NCBI RefSeq assembly: GCF_000026045.1
Contig: NC_007426.1
Coordinates: 186,001 to 250,000 of the forward strand
Reading direction: 5' to 3'
From: Natronomonas pharaonis DSM 2160
GTDB taxonomy: Archaea; Halobacteriota; Halobacteria; Halobacteriales; Haloarculaceae
Length of the DNA: 64,000 nt
In this document: positions 44,277-52,700 of the stretch, piece by piece
How positions within the stretch are numbered: position 1 is the first letter of the stretch
Layout of the letters: each line of letters starts with the position of its first letter
The notes under the pieces: model-generated
The model's database searches: none
Told to the model about the DNA's origin: nothing
What the model saw: only the letters and a program-made list of their open reading frames with translations
Program-made: the position numbers and the translations under genes

Positions 44277-46919
44277 ATGACCGACGACGGCTACGACCAC
44301 GGCGCGGTCGAAGAACGCTGGCAGGAGGCGTGGAACGACGCCTCCGTGTATCGCACGCCCGACGACGTCGAGGACCCGACCTACGTTCTCGGGATGTATC
44401 CGTACCCGTCCGGACAGCTCCACATGGGCCACGTCCGGAACTACACGATTACGGACGCCTACGCACGCTACCGCCGGATGGACGGCGATGACGTGCTGCA
44501 TCCGATGGGATGGGACGCGTTCGGGCTTCCGGCTGAAAACGCCGCCAAGGAGCGGGATACCAACCCCCGCGACTGGACGGTCGACTGCATCGACACGATG
44601 CGCGACCAGATGGAGTCGATGGGGTTCGGCTACGACTGGGAGCGAGAGGTGACGACCTGCGAGTCCGACTACTACCAGTGGAACCAGTGGCTTTTCCGCC
44701 GGTTCGTCGAAGAGGACCTCGCCGAGCGGCGCGACGCCGAGGTCAACTGGTGTCCGGACTGTGAGACGGTACTGGCCGACGAGCAGGTCGAGGGCGACGA
44801 CGAGCTCTGTTGGCGCTGTGATACGCCGGTCGTGACCCGCGAACTCGAACAGTGGTTCCTGAAGATTACCGACTACGCCGACGAACTGGTCGACGACATC
44901 GACGAGCTGGAAGGGTGGCCCGACTCGGTCCGGCAGATGCAGCGCAACTGGATCGGCCGCCAGCACGGCACGGAACTTGAGTTCGAAATCGAAGACCACG
45001 GCCCCGTCGAGGCGTTTACCACCCGCGTCGACACCATTTACGGCGCGACGTTCTTCGCGCTGGCCCCGGACCACCCCATCAGCGAGACGCTGGCCGACGA
45101 AGACGAGGCGGTGCGGCGGTTCATCGAATCGGAGGCCGACCCCGACGGCGACGAGCCGAACGGCGTCGAAACCGGCCTGACGGCGACCAACCCGGCGACC
45201 GGCGAGGAGATTCCCGTCTTCGTGGCCGACTTCGTCCTCTCGGATGTCGGCACTGGCGCGCTGATGGGCGTCCCCGCCCACGACGACCGCGACCACGTCT
45301 TCGCCGAGAAGATGGGCGTCGACATCGTCCCGGTTGTCGCGCCCAGCGAAGACGAGATTCCGGACGTCGACGACAGCGCATACACCGAAGACGGCGTTCT
45401 CGTCGACTCCGGCGACTACAGCGGTCTCGACAGCGAGACCGCACGCGAGCGGCTCACCGAGGATATCGACAGCGCAAGCCCCCACACCCAGTACCGGCTC
45501 CGCGACTGGGGTATCTCGCGGCAGCGCTACTGGGGAACGCCGATTCCGGTCGTCCACTGTGAGGACTGCGGCCCCGAGCTGGTGCCCGAGGAGGACCTGC
45601 CGGTCGAGTTGCCGGAGTTTGTCAACACGACTGGCAACCCGCTCGATGCGGCCGACGACTGGAAAGAGACGACCTGTCCGGCGTGTGGCGACCCGGCCGT
45701 GCGGGAGACGGACACGATGGACACCTTCGTCGATTCCTCGTGGTATTTCCTCCGGTACGTCTCGCCGGGTCTCGAAACAGCAGCCTTCGACCGCGAGCGG
45801 GCCAACGACTGGATGCCCGTCGACCAGTACGTCGGCGGCATCGAACACGCCGTAATGCACCTGCTGTACAGCCGGTTCGTGACGAAGGTGCTGGCCGACC
45901 ACGAGGACCTCGACCACCGCGAGCCCTTCGAGAACCTGCTCGCACAGGGGATGGTCCAACTGGAGGGCGAGAAGATGTCGAAATCGAAGGGCAACGTCGT
46001 CTCCCCGCAGGCCATCGTCGATGAGTACGGGGCCGACACGGCGCGGCTGTTCATGATGCAGGCCGCCCAGCCCGAGCGCGATTTCGACTGGACCGAAGAG
46101 GGCGTCCGTTCGGCGTATACCTTCCTGACACAGCTAAAGGAACTCGTTGCGGCCTACGCCGGCGGAGACATCGAAACCGCCGCCGAGGCTGACGCAGTCG
46201 CGGGCTACATCGAAAGCGAACGGGAGGCGACCGTGGCCGTCGCCACCGAGGAGTACGAGGAACTGGTGTTCAACACCGCCGTCCGACAGGCACAGTCGTT
46301 CGTCGGGACGCTCCGACAGTACCGCTCCCACACGGCGGTCCACGGGCCGACCTTCGAGCGCGGGCTCGAAACCGCGCTCAAACTGCTCGCGCCGGTCGCC
46401 CCGCACATCTGTGAGGAGTTGTGGGCGGAACTCGACGGCGACGGCTTCATCGCAGAGGCGGCGTGGCCGAGCGCCGATGTCGACCGCGAGACCGTCGAAA
46501 AGCGACGACGACTCGTCGAGAACACCCGCGAGGATGTTCGCCAAATCATCGATGTCGCGGGCATCGACGACCCCGAGCGAGTCGACATCGTCGTCACTCC
46601 CGAGTGGAAGCACCGGGCGCTGAACATTGCCATCGACAGCGACGCGCCGAACGTCATCTCCGAGTTGATGCAGGACGACGACATCAAGCGACACGGGGAC
46701 GACGCGGCCGCCTACGGCCAAGACCTCCAAGAAGAGCGGGAGGCGCTCCAGCGGACGCTTGACCCCGAGACCGAGCGGGAAGCGCTGGAGTCGGCCGCGT
46801 GGCTCGTCGAACGGGAGTTCGACACCGAGGTCCGCGTGCTGACCGCCGCCGAAGCCGACGACGGCGTCGCCGGCGACGCCGAGCCGTCCCGACCCGCCAT
46901 CGACATCCACGAAGGGTAG
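44277..46919 (+). CDS. leuS: Leucyl-tRNA synthetase, bacterial-type
   Basis: An 880-residue class I synthetase for leucine. HIGH-type motif HMGHVRNYTI (residues 49-58) and KMSKS motif GEKMSKSKGNVVSP (about 564). The zinc-binding domain has CPDC and CWRC pairs (about 160-190); the CP1 editing domain contains TTRVDTIYGATFFALAPDHP and a YRLRDWGISRQRYWG segment follows. The HMGHVRNYTI and DAFGLPAENAA segments are those of bacterial, not archaeal/eukaryal, LeuRS. The ATG at 44277 is chosen as start of the aligned N-terminus; an earlier in-frame ATG at 44226 would overlap the promoter-like GCTTAAGG. Confidence 0.95.
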   Translation: MTDDGYDHGAVEERWQEAWNDASVYRTPDDVEDPTYVLGMYPYPSGQLHMGHVRNYTITDAYARYRRMDGDDVLHPMGWDAFGLPAENAAKERDTNPRDWTVDCIDTMRDQMESMGFGYDWEREVTTCESDYYQWNQWLFRRFVEEDLAERRDAEVNWCPDCETVLADEQVEGDDELCWRCDTPVVTRELEQWFLKITDYADELVDDIDELEGWPDSVRQMQRNWIGRQHGTELEFEIEDHGPVEAFTTRVDTIYGATFFALAPDHPISETLADEDEAVRRFIESEADPDGDEPNGVETGLTATNPATGEEIPVFVADFVLSDVGTGALMGVPAHDDRDHVFAEKMGVDIVPVVAPSEDEIPDVDDSAYTEDGVLVDSGDYSGLDSETARERLTEDIDSASPHTQYRLRDWGISRQRYWGTPIPVVHCEDCGPELVPEEDLPVELPEFVNTTGNPLDAADDWKETTCPACGDPAVRETDTMDTFVDSSWYFLRYVSPGLETAAFDRERANDWMPVDQYVGGIEHAVMHLLYSRFVTKVLADHEDLDHREPFENLLAQGMVQLEGEKMSKSKGNVVSPQAIVDEYGADTARLFMMQAAQPERDFDWTEEGVRSAYTFLTQLKELVAAYAGGDIETAAEADAVAGYIESEREATVAVATEEYEELVFNTAVRQAQSFVGTLRQYRSHTAVHGPTFERGLETALKLLAPVAPHICEELWAELDGDGFIAEAAWPSADVDRETVEKRRRLVENTREDVRQIIDVAGIDDPERVDIVVTPEWKHRALNIAIDSDAPNVISELMQDDDIKRHGDDAAAYGQDLQEEREALQRTLDPETEREALESAAWLVEREFDTEVRVLTAAEADDGVAGDAEPSRPAIDIHEG

Positions 46920-46973
46920 GTCGGCGACGACAGCGCAGCCAGCTTTTTTGTTGACGCCGCCGACGGCGAGCTC

Positions 46974-47432
46974 GTGGGCAGCCACGCCGACCGCGTCGCC
47001 GACGCGCTCCGGGAAGCACTCCGCGAGTGGCGACCGGACCGCGAGTGGACGACCGAACGGTACGTCGGCCGCACGCCGGTCGATGTCGCCGGTGAGGGCG
47101 AGCCGCTGGCGCTTGTCGAACTGGAATGGCGGCGCGCCGACCCGGCCAACAACACCGTCAAGCTGTTCCGGCGGCTGGATGCCGACGCCACTGAACGACC
47201 GGCCGTCGTCGTCCAGCTTTTCACCGGCTACTACGCGCTCGCCGACGGCGGCGTCTCCTCGAAACAACGGAACGCCGTCTTCGCGGGCGAGCGGCTGGCA
47301 CAGACGGTCGATGCCGTCGACTACGAGCCGCTGCGGTTGGGTATCGACCCGCCGAAGCGCGGCGGGACGCTGCCGGACGGCTGGCGAGACGCCGTCGAGG
47401 AGGCTGCCGCCGAAGTAGACGACCGGCTGTAG
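46974..47432 (+). CDS. Uncharacterised protein, possible restriction-endonuclease-like fold
   Basis: A 152-residue protein starting at a GTG (46974) 54 bases after leuS. It reads helix (ADRVADALREALREWRP), strands with LALVELEWRRADPANNTVKL, then helix. The acidic pair in VELEWRR followed by NNTVKLFRRL recalls a PD-(D/E)XK core, but the usual lysine is not clear. Conserved in haloarchaea; function unknown. No signal or membrane segment. Confidence 0.65.
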   Translation: MGSHADRVADALREALREWRPDREWTTERYVGRTPVDVAGEGEPLALVELEWRRADPANNTVKLFRRLDADATERPAVVVQLFTGYYALADGGVSSKQRNAVFAGERLAQTVDAVDYEPLRLGIDPPKRGGTLPDGWRDAVEEAAAEVDDRL

Positions 47433-47438
47433 CGGCTG

Positions 47439-47603
47439 CTACCGGCGCTTGCCCTCGCGCATCCCTTCGCTAAGGCTCAAAAGCGTCCGTCTGATGAAGA
47501 GATAGATGCCAAAGACGATGAGCAAAAGCACCGTGATAATGCCGACTAACACGGGGTCGACATCGACGAACAGCGCCGTCGACGGCGGGCGCGAGAGGCT
47601 CAT
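47439..47603 (-). CDS. 54-residue single-pass membrane protein
   Basis: The ATG at 47603 opens SLSRPPSTALFVDVDPVLVG followed by a hydrophobic helix (IITVLLLIVFGIYLFI, about residues 21-36) and a basic, polar C-terminus. The frame is open to 47660 but the shorter start gives a sensible leader. Small haloarchaeal membrane protein without known role. Converges on the gene at 46974. Confidence 0.6.
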   Translation of the reverse strand: MSLSRPPSTALFVDVDPVLVGIITVLLLIVFGIYLFIRRTLLSLSEGMREGKRR

Positions 47604-47696
47604 ATTCGGTCGTTGCGGCGGCGTCGCAAAGATGTTTCGGGCACGGTCGACGGAGGGCATAAAAGTTCATGCCGACGGGGATGAAACGCCCTGCCG

Positions 47697-48461
47697 ATGA
47701 GCCTCCTGCCCTCCAGCCCCGACGTCTCGCCGGACGGCGACCCGCGGGTCGTCGGACTCGACAGCGAGGAGGCCGACGAGCTGATGGCCGCCCTCTCGTC
47801 GGAGACTGCCCGTCGCCTCCTCGCGGAGCTCCACGAGGACCCCGCTCCCCCCGGCGAGCTTGCCGAACGGGTCGACACCTCGCTGCAGAACACCCAGTAC
47901 CACCTCGAAAAACTCGAAGACGCCGGCGCAATCGAAGTCGTCGGCACCGCCTACTCCGAAAAGGGCCGGGAGATGTCCGTCTACGGCCCGGCCGACAGTC
48001 CACTCGTCATCTTCGCCGGCGAGGAGGAGCGGGCCTCCGGCCTCAGAGCAGCCGTATCGCGGCTGTTCGGCGGCGTGCTGGCGCTTGCGGCCGGCGGCGC
48101 GGTCGTCCAGCAGCTCTTCGGCGAGCAGCTACTCGCCGGGACGGATGAGGCGGCGGAGCCGCCGGAGCCAACCCCGACGCCCGAACCGGAAGAACCGGAG
48201 GAAGACGACCCCGGTGCGTTCGATGTCGAGCCGGAGCCAACACCGGAAGCGACACCGGAACCAACACCCGAAGAAGTCGCGGACACGCCAGCGCCGGCCC
48301 CCGAGGAGGCACCTGATGCGGCCGATGGGCTTTCGGCCGCGATAGAAGGCCTCTTTGCCGCCGGACTACCGCCCGGACTGGCCTTCTTTCTCGGCGGGTT
48401 CGTTGTCCTGCTTGCGGTCGTCGGAACGACGTACCTCAGACAGCGGCGCACGCATAGGTGA
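47697..48461 (+). CDS. HTH regulator with membrane-anchoring C-terminus
   Basis: A 254-residue protein. Residues about 20-100 are an ArsR-like winged helix (LMAALSSETARRLLAELHED, PPGELAERVDTSLQNTQYHL, KLEDAGAIEVVGTAYSEKG). A hydrophobic segment (VLALAAGGAVVQQL, about 123-136) follows, then a Pro/Glu/Thr-rich spacer (about 148-215), and a second hydrophobic segment (AFFLGGFVVLLAVVGTTYL) at the C-terminus. It could be a membrane-tethered transcription factor. Its stop codon touches the end of the TnpB remnant on the other strand. Confidence 0.78.
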   Translation: MSLLPSSPDVSPDGDPRVVGLDSEEADELMAALSSETARRLLAELHEDPAPPGELAERVDTSLQNTQYHLEKLEDAGAIEVVGTAYSEKGREMSVYGPADSPLVIFAGEEERASGLRAAVSRLFGGVLALAAGGAVVQQLFGEQLLAGTDEAAEPPEPTPTPEPEEPEEDDPGAFDVEPEPTPEATPEPTPEEVADTPAPAPEEAPDAADGLSAAIEGLFAAGLPPGLAFFLGGFVVLLAVVGTTYLRQRRTHR

Positions 48462-48462
48462 A

Positions 48463-49005
48463 CTACCCCTGCCTACTCACTCGCGGCGTAGCCGCTCGTT
48501 CCTTGAGGCAGGGGCTTCCTGCTTCCAAGACGCGCTTTGCAGGAACAACCGCAGTTCCCGCAGGGAGCGCAGTCTCCACAGGCGTTCCTTCGGAGTGACC
48601 CACTCCTAGGTCGGTAAGTCCGCGAGAAAGAATGTTCCACGCTGCGTTTGCGTCTCTGTCCGCTTCAAAGCCACAGGCAGGACAAGAATGTTCTCGTACC
48701 CACAGCGGTTTGTCGGTTTCGACGCCACACTGGGCGCACTCTTTTGTGGTGCCTTCCGGTTCAACTTCCACGAAGTGCGTGCCATCACGCTCACACTTCG
48801 TTTCGAGCATACCGGTGAAGGTATTCCATGCTGACGAGGCCGTGTTGCGGCTGTTACGCGGCGATTCCAGCATCCCTTTCACGTCGAGGTCTTCGACGGC
48901 CACCAGCTCGTACTCCTGAGCGTAGTAGTTCGAGAGTTTATGCAGGAAATCACGCCGCTTGCGCGGACTGCGATGCTCCTTGAGGGAGGGGCTTAGCGCC
49001 TGCAT
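48463..49005 (-). pseudogene. Truncated TnpB (IS1341/IS605-type) remnant
   Basis: The 180 codons encode only the C-terminal part of an RNA-guided nuclease TnpB: RuvC-II glutamate in LVAVEDLDVKGML, the CxxC zinc finger (CAQCGVETDKPLWVREHSCP) and RuvC-III aspartate in EADRDANAAWNIL. The N-terminal half with the RuvC-I aspartate is missing, so the protein cannot be an active nuclease. The first 17 codons (QALSPSLKEHRSPR) resemble the last ones (GSPCLKERAATPR), suggesting the remnant joins the tail of one copy to the middle of another. No TnpA gene is nearby. Confidence 0.85.
48466..48514 (-). mobile_element. Right-end hairpin of the TnpB element
   Basis: CCCCTGCCT pairs with AGGCAGGGG (9 bp) and an inner GCGGC/GCCGC stem has a 3-base loop. 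The hairpin overlaps the 3' end of the tnpB reading frame, where IS605-family right ends and the scaffold of the omega RNA are normally found. Confidence 0.6.
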
Positions 49006-49135
49006 TTAGCTAAAATATCGGTTTGACTCTACGGTGTGTTCTTTACAAATGGGGGAGATTGTCTATCTGCGCTGAACGCTTCGGCCCTCCCCACCCACCT
49101 GCGACTGCCCCCCGCCGGCGTTCGGCGCGTCTTTC

Positions 49136-49654
49136 CTATGGCCGCCGTGGCTCGACAGTGAACCGTTCGAAAACCTCACCGGCGGGTTCGACAAGTTGCC
49201 CGCGAGCGACCTGCTCGTCGTCATCCCACTCTAGTTCGGCGTGGGCCGGGCGGTGCCAGCGCGGGTCGGCGTGGCTGCCGGGGTTGAGCATCGGCACGGT
49301 GCCGTCCTCGAAGGTCGGCTCGTGGGAGTGGCCGAAGACAACGAGGTCGGCGCTGGATTGTCGACCAAACATCGCAAGCGCCGTTTCGGTGTGTTCGTGG
49401 CCGTGGACAACGGCGATGCGCAGTCCCTCCCACACGACGATGCGCTCGGCCGGCAGCCGCTCGCGGACGGCTGCGGTGGCGTTGTTGCCGTAGACGGCCG
49501 CCAACGGTCCCCGTTCCTCGAACGCATCAAGCACCGCCTCAGTCATAAAGTCACCAGCGTGGACGACACGCGACGCCTCCGCGACGGCGTCGGCAGTCCG
49601 ACCCGAGAGCCGTGGCGAGTCGCGGCCGTGGGTGTCCGAGAGTACAGCGAGCAT
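49136..49654 (-). CDS. YfcE/MJ0936-type metallophosphoesterase
   Basis: A 172-residue phosphodiesterase. Metal ligands are in VLSDTHGRDS (residues 4-13), VVHAGDF, VYGNNA and VVHGHEH plus VVFGHSHEP, the five motifs of the calcineurin-like family. The length and single domain match the archaeal MJ0936 type, active on bis-p-nitrophenyl phosphate in vitro; natural substrate unknown. The start is the ATG at 49654; the open frame continues upstream but only as antisense to pdxT. Confidence 0.9.
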   Translation of the reverse strand: MLAVLSDTHGRDSPRLSGRTADAVAEASRVVHAGDFMTEAVLDAFEERGPLAAVYGNNATAAVRERLPAERIVVWEGLRIAVVHGHEHTETALAMFGRQSSADLVVFGHSHEPTFEDGTVPMLNPGSHADPRWHRPAHAELEWDDDEQVARGQLVEPAGEVFERFTVEPRRP

Positions 49655-49787
49655 GCGTCCGCGTAGTCCGTCACCCACCAAGACAGCGTCGGCTGCGAAT
49701 CGCCGATTGAGCACGTCCAGTGGTTGACAGTTGGGTCCCAAACCGGCCGAATCGAGCCCTTTTTGATGCGAGCGGCAAAGGTACGGT

Positions 49788-50366
49788 ATGCTCAAAGCCG
49801 GCGTCATCGCGGTACAGGGCGACGTGGCCGAACACGCCGATGCGATTCGACGGGCAGCCGACCGCCACGGCGAGGACTGTACGGTCGAGAGTATCCGGTC
49901 GGCCGGCGTCGTTCCGGAGTGTGACCTGCTGTTGTTGCCCGGCGGCGAATCGACGACCATCTCTCGGTTGCTCGCCGAGGAAGGCATCGACGAGGAAATC
50001 GAAGCCTTCGCCGCCGCCGGCAAACCGCTGTTGGCGACGTGTGCCGGGCTCATCGTTGCCAGCCGTGACGCAAAGGACGACCGCGTCTCGACGCTGGATA
50101 TTCTCGATGTCTCCGTCGACCGGAACGCCTTCGGCCGGCAGAAGGACTCGTTTGAAGCCGCAATCGATGTCGAGGGACTGGATGAGCCGTTCCCGGCAGT
50201 CTTCATCCGCGCGCCGCTGATAGACGAGGTCGATGCGGCTGTCGAGACGCTGGCCGCTGTCGACGACCGCCCGGTCGCTGTCAGACAGGACAACGTCGTC
50301 GGAACCTCGTTTCATCCCGAGCTAACCGACGACAGCCGCATCCACGGGCTGGCGTTTTTCAGCTAG
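49788..50366 (+). CDS. pdxT: Pyridoxal 5'-phosphate synthase glutaminase subunit
   Basis: A 192-residue glutamine amidotransferase that supplies ammonia to PdxS for vitamin B6 synthesis. Catalytic triad: Cys85 in LLATCAGLIV, His176 and Glu178 in SFHPELTDD. The family segments GVIAVQGDVAEHADAI and PGGESTTISRLL are present. pdxS is not in this window. A TATA-like CCTTTTTGATG at about 49758 gives a leaderless start at 49788. Its end overlaps the next minus-strand gene by 8 bases. Confidence 0.94.
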   Translation: MLKAGVIAVQGDVAEHADAIRRAADRHGEDCTVESIRSAGVVPECDLLLLPGGESTTISRLLAEEGIDEEIEAFAAAGKPLLATCAGLIVASRDAKDDRVSTLDILDVSVDRNAFGRQKDSFEAAIDVEGLDEPFPAVFIRAPLIDEVDAAVETLAAVDDRPVAVRQDNVVGTSFHPELTDDSRIHGLAFFS

Positions 50367-50817
50367 CGACGGCGGTTCGCCGCTGGGGCGAAAGCAGGTG
50401 GCCGGCGACCGCAAGCAGGGCAGCGACCGGCATTGCAGCGAGATACAGAATCGCGTATTCGAACTGCCCAGCGAAGGCGACCTCGGTGAGATAGAAGACG
50501 GCGAGGAAGCCGAAAGCGATGACGGCCGGGACGGGATTCCGGTCGACGAGATACGAGTAGGCGGCGGCAAAGCCCAACACGAAGACGGCGATTGGAATCA
50601 CGAACGCAAGCAGCCACTCGCCGCCGGTGAAGAAGGCCACGACCCCTTCGAGGCCGCGGCCGAATGCCTCGGCGAGGCCGAGCGGCCATAGCCACAGCGC
50701 CTCGGTGGTGAACGGCATCACCAGAAACGCCACCTGGAACGCGAGCAGGTACACAACGCCGACGAGGGTGGCCCGGGCAGCGGCCGTCCTGTCGCGTAGG
50801 CTGATACTGGAGGGCAT
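50359..50817 (-). CDS. Four-helix membrane protein of unknown function
   Basis: A 152-residue protein with four hydrophobic segments (about residues 16-36, 64-86, 97-115 and 120-142). The N-terminus is short and charged; a C-terminal basic tail should face the cytoplasm. No family is recognised with confidence. Tail-overlapping with pdxT (8 bases) and divergent from the DUF151 gene. Confidence 0.72.
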   Translation of the reverse strand: MPSSISLRDRTAAARATLVGVVYLLAFQVAFLVMPFTTEALWLWPLGLAEAFGRGLEGVVAFFTGGEWLLAFVIPIAVFVLGFAAAYSYLVDRNPVPAVIAFGFLAVFYLTEVAFAGQFEYAILYLAAMPVAALLAVAGHLLSPQRRTAVAS

Positions 50818-50899
50818 CGGCTATGGGTGTCGGCGCGGGCATAAAATAACGTTTCCCCGGAGCCGGCGGGTTTTTGCGTCGGCGTCGCCCACGACAGGT

Positions 50900-51346
50900 A
50901 TGAACGCACACATCGAGGGCGTTCGCGTCGCCGAGACGCCGACGGGGCCGGTCGCCATCGTCACGCTCGGGGTCGACGACGCCGACGACGTGTTACCTAT
51001 TTTTGTCGGCTTCGAGGAGGCCGCCAGCATCGCTCGGGGGCTCGATGCCGCCGACATCGGCCGACCGCTCACCCACGACCTCCTGTTGGACACCATCGAA
51101 GCGCTCGGCGCACGCGTCACCGGGGTCGTCGTCTCGGGGCTCGATGAGGGAACCTATCTCGCCGACATCCACATCGAAACGCCGCGCGGCGAGGAGGTCG
51201 TCGACGCCCGGCCGAGCGACGGGTTGGCGCTTGCGGCCCGGACGAACGCCGACATCGACCTCAACGGCAAGGTCTTCGAAGCGGGCCGAGAGCCGAAAGA
51301 CGAATACGAGGATTTAGACGACATCCGAGAGATGATGGAGGTATGA
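50900..51346 (+). CDS. Bifunctional nuclease family (DUF151) protein
   Basis: A 148-residue protein of the BFN/DUF151 family. Typical segments are VLPIFVGFEEAASIARGLDA, RPLTHDLLLDTIEALGARV and DARPSDGLALAARTNADI. Plant and bacterial members have been reported to have nuclease activity; role in archaea is not established. The stop overlaps the hisE start by four bases (51343-51346), so it is coupled to histidine synthesis genetically, though not necessarily functionally. Confidence 0.87.
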   Translation: MNAHIEGVRVAETPTGPVAIVTLGVDDADDVLPIFVGFEEAASIARGLDAADIGRPLTHDLLLDTIEALGARVTGVVVSGLDEGTYLADIHIETPRGEEVVDARPSDGLALAARTNADIDLNGKVFEAGREPKDEYEDLDDIREMMEV

Positions 51347-51648
51347 GCGGCGACGGACACGACGGAGACGAGGTACTCGACGAGCTGTTCGAGGTCATCG
51401 AATCACGGAAAGAAGAACTGCCGGACGGCTCCTATACGGCGTCGCTTTTTACCCACGAGAAAGGCGAAAACGCAGTGTTGGAGAAGCTCGGCGAGGAGAC
51501 GACGGAGCTACTGTTGGCGGCCAAAGATGACGACGACGAGGAGCTGGCACACGAGGCCGCTGATATCGTCTACCACCTGCTCGTGTTGCTCTCGATGAAG
51601 GACATGGAGCTTGCGGACCTGCGGGCGGAACTCAGAAAGCGGCGGTAA
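51343..51648 (+). CDS. hisE: Phosphoribosyl-ATP pyrophosphatase
   Basis: A 101-residue all-helical MazG-like enzyme for step two of histidine synthesis (PR-ATP to PR-AMP). Signature segments are SYTASLFTHEKGENAVLEKL and GEETTELLLAAKDDD, with the acidic metal ligands in EE-TEL and HEAADIVYHLLVLLS. Length matches HisE. The other his genes are absent here, consistent with dispersed his genes in haloarchaea. ATGA overlap with the DUF151 gene. Confidence 0.93.
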   Translation: MSGDGHDGDEVLDELFEVIESRKEELPDGSYTASLFTHEKGENAVLEKLGEETTELLLAAKDDDDEELAHEAADIVYHLLVLLSMKDMELADLRAELRKRR

Positions 51649-51701
51649 GGCGGACTCGGTTTGCTGGCACGCGGCGCGGCTGTCGAGACGCGACGACGGG
51701 C

Positions 51702-52022
51702 TCAGGCTGGCTCGAACCGGTAGGTGAGAATGTCACTTTCGTCGTCCCACTCGAAGCCACCGGGGTGGGCGCGTTGCATTCGCTCCCGGTAGGCCTCCAG
51801 CGAGGGCGAGCCCTCACGGCGGGCGTCGTCGTCGGTCAGGTCGCCGAGAGTCCGCTCTTCGACGGCGGTGACTTCGAAGGTCGTGCCCTCAAGCTCGAAC
51901 GTATCGCCGGCCTCGGCGTAACGGTTCGACGCACCGCGGCTGAGTTGCGTGATGTCGCCGTCGAGAACAGCCGTTTTGACGTGGTCGTTCGGCAACAGCG
52001 CGTCCGCATCGATTTCGGCCAT
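51702..52022 (-). CDS. ASCH-domain protein
   Basis: A 106-residue protein with the ASCH/PUA-like beta-barrel pattern: HVKTAVLDGDITQLSRGASN, RYAEAGDTFELEGTTFEVTA and RTLGDLTDDDARREG. ASCH domains bind RNA or nucleosides and some act as amidohydrolases on modified cytidine. No partner is evident; the gene is alone on the minus strand between hisE and a lipoprotein. Confidence 0.82.
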   Translation of the reverse strand: MAEIDADALLPNDHVKTAVLDGDITQLSRGASNRYAEAGDTFELEGTTFEVTAVEERTLGDLTDDDARREGSPSLEAYRERMQRAHPGGFEWDDESDILTYRFEPA

Positions 52023-52127
52023 GGCCGCTCTACGGCTGCGGGGCGGTTAGAACTGGCGGCACCGGCACGCTCAAACCGCTGTTTGAGCCATCAGGGGGTT
52101 GATAGTCGCCCCGGCCGGAAACTGGGT

Positions 52128-52649
52128 ATGGCCCTCCCGAACGCCGCCAACACATCGCCGACGACCACCCGACGCCGACTGCTTATTGGCACCGGCGCGG
52201 CCGCAGCGACGGCGACGGCCGGCTGTACGACCGTCGTCAACTGGCTCGCCGACATGGCGCTGGCCGATGTCAACCTGTTCAACGAAACGGACGGCGAACT
52301 CGCCGGGACGATAACCGTCACCGGCCCGGACGGTGGGACGCTACTGGACGAATCGTTCGAGCTGTTGCCGGGCGACGACGATGACAACAACGGTGACGGA
52401 GACGAAAACGGGGGCGAGGACGACGGCAGCAATCTCGCCGCCTACAGCGATGTCTGGACCGACCCAGGCGAGTACGAAGCGACCGTCACCGTCACCGACG
52501 GGCCGCTGGAGGGGAGTGAAGCAACGGAGACGGTCACTATCGACGATACGGAGGAGGAGATGCTGGCAGTGCCGCTCGGGGCTGAAGAGGAGACAGGTGA
52601 CATCGTCTTCCGGGTCGGCACTGACCTGACGGACTTCGCCGATGAATAG
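52128..52649 (+). CDS. Tat-exported lipoprotein
   Basis: A 173-residue protein. The N-terminus has a twin-arginine signal (TTTRRRLLIGTGAAAATAT) followed by a lipobox-like AGC, so it should be exported folded and lipid-anchored outside. The mature part has an acidic Asp/Asn/Gly spacer (about residues 84-105) flanked by two Ig-like beta segments (GTITVTGPDGGTLLDESFEL, EYEATVTVTDGPLEGSEATE). Function unknown; a cell-surface binding role is inference. Confidence 0.78.
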   Translation: MALPNAANTSPTTTRRRLLIGTGAAAATATAGCTTVVNWLADMALADVNLFNETDGELAGTITVTGPDGGTLLDESFELLPGDDDDNNGDGDENGGEDDGSNLAAYSDVWTDPGEYEATVTVTDGPLEGSEATETVTIDDTEEEMLAVPLGAEEETGDIVFRVGTDLTDFADE

Positions 52650-52700
52650 CCGACAGCGCGTCTAGGCGGAAAGACACTCCGAAGCAAGCCCGAGGCAGCC

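Noticed and set aside
44235-45959. A 574-codon minus-strand open frame inside leuS
   Set aside because: Antisense shadow of LeuRS with no motif of its own.
48463-49005. An active RNA-guided TnpB nuclease
   Set aside because: The RuvC-I half is missing, so it can only be a remnant.
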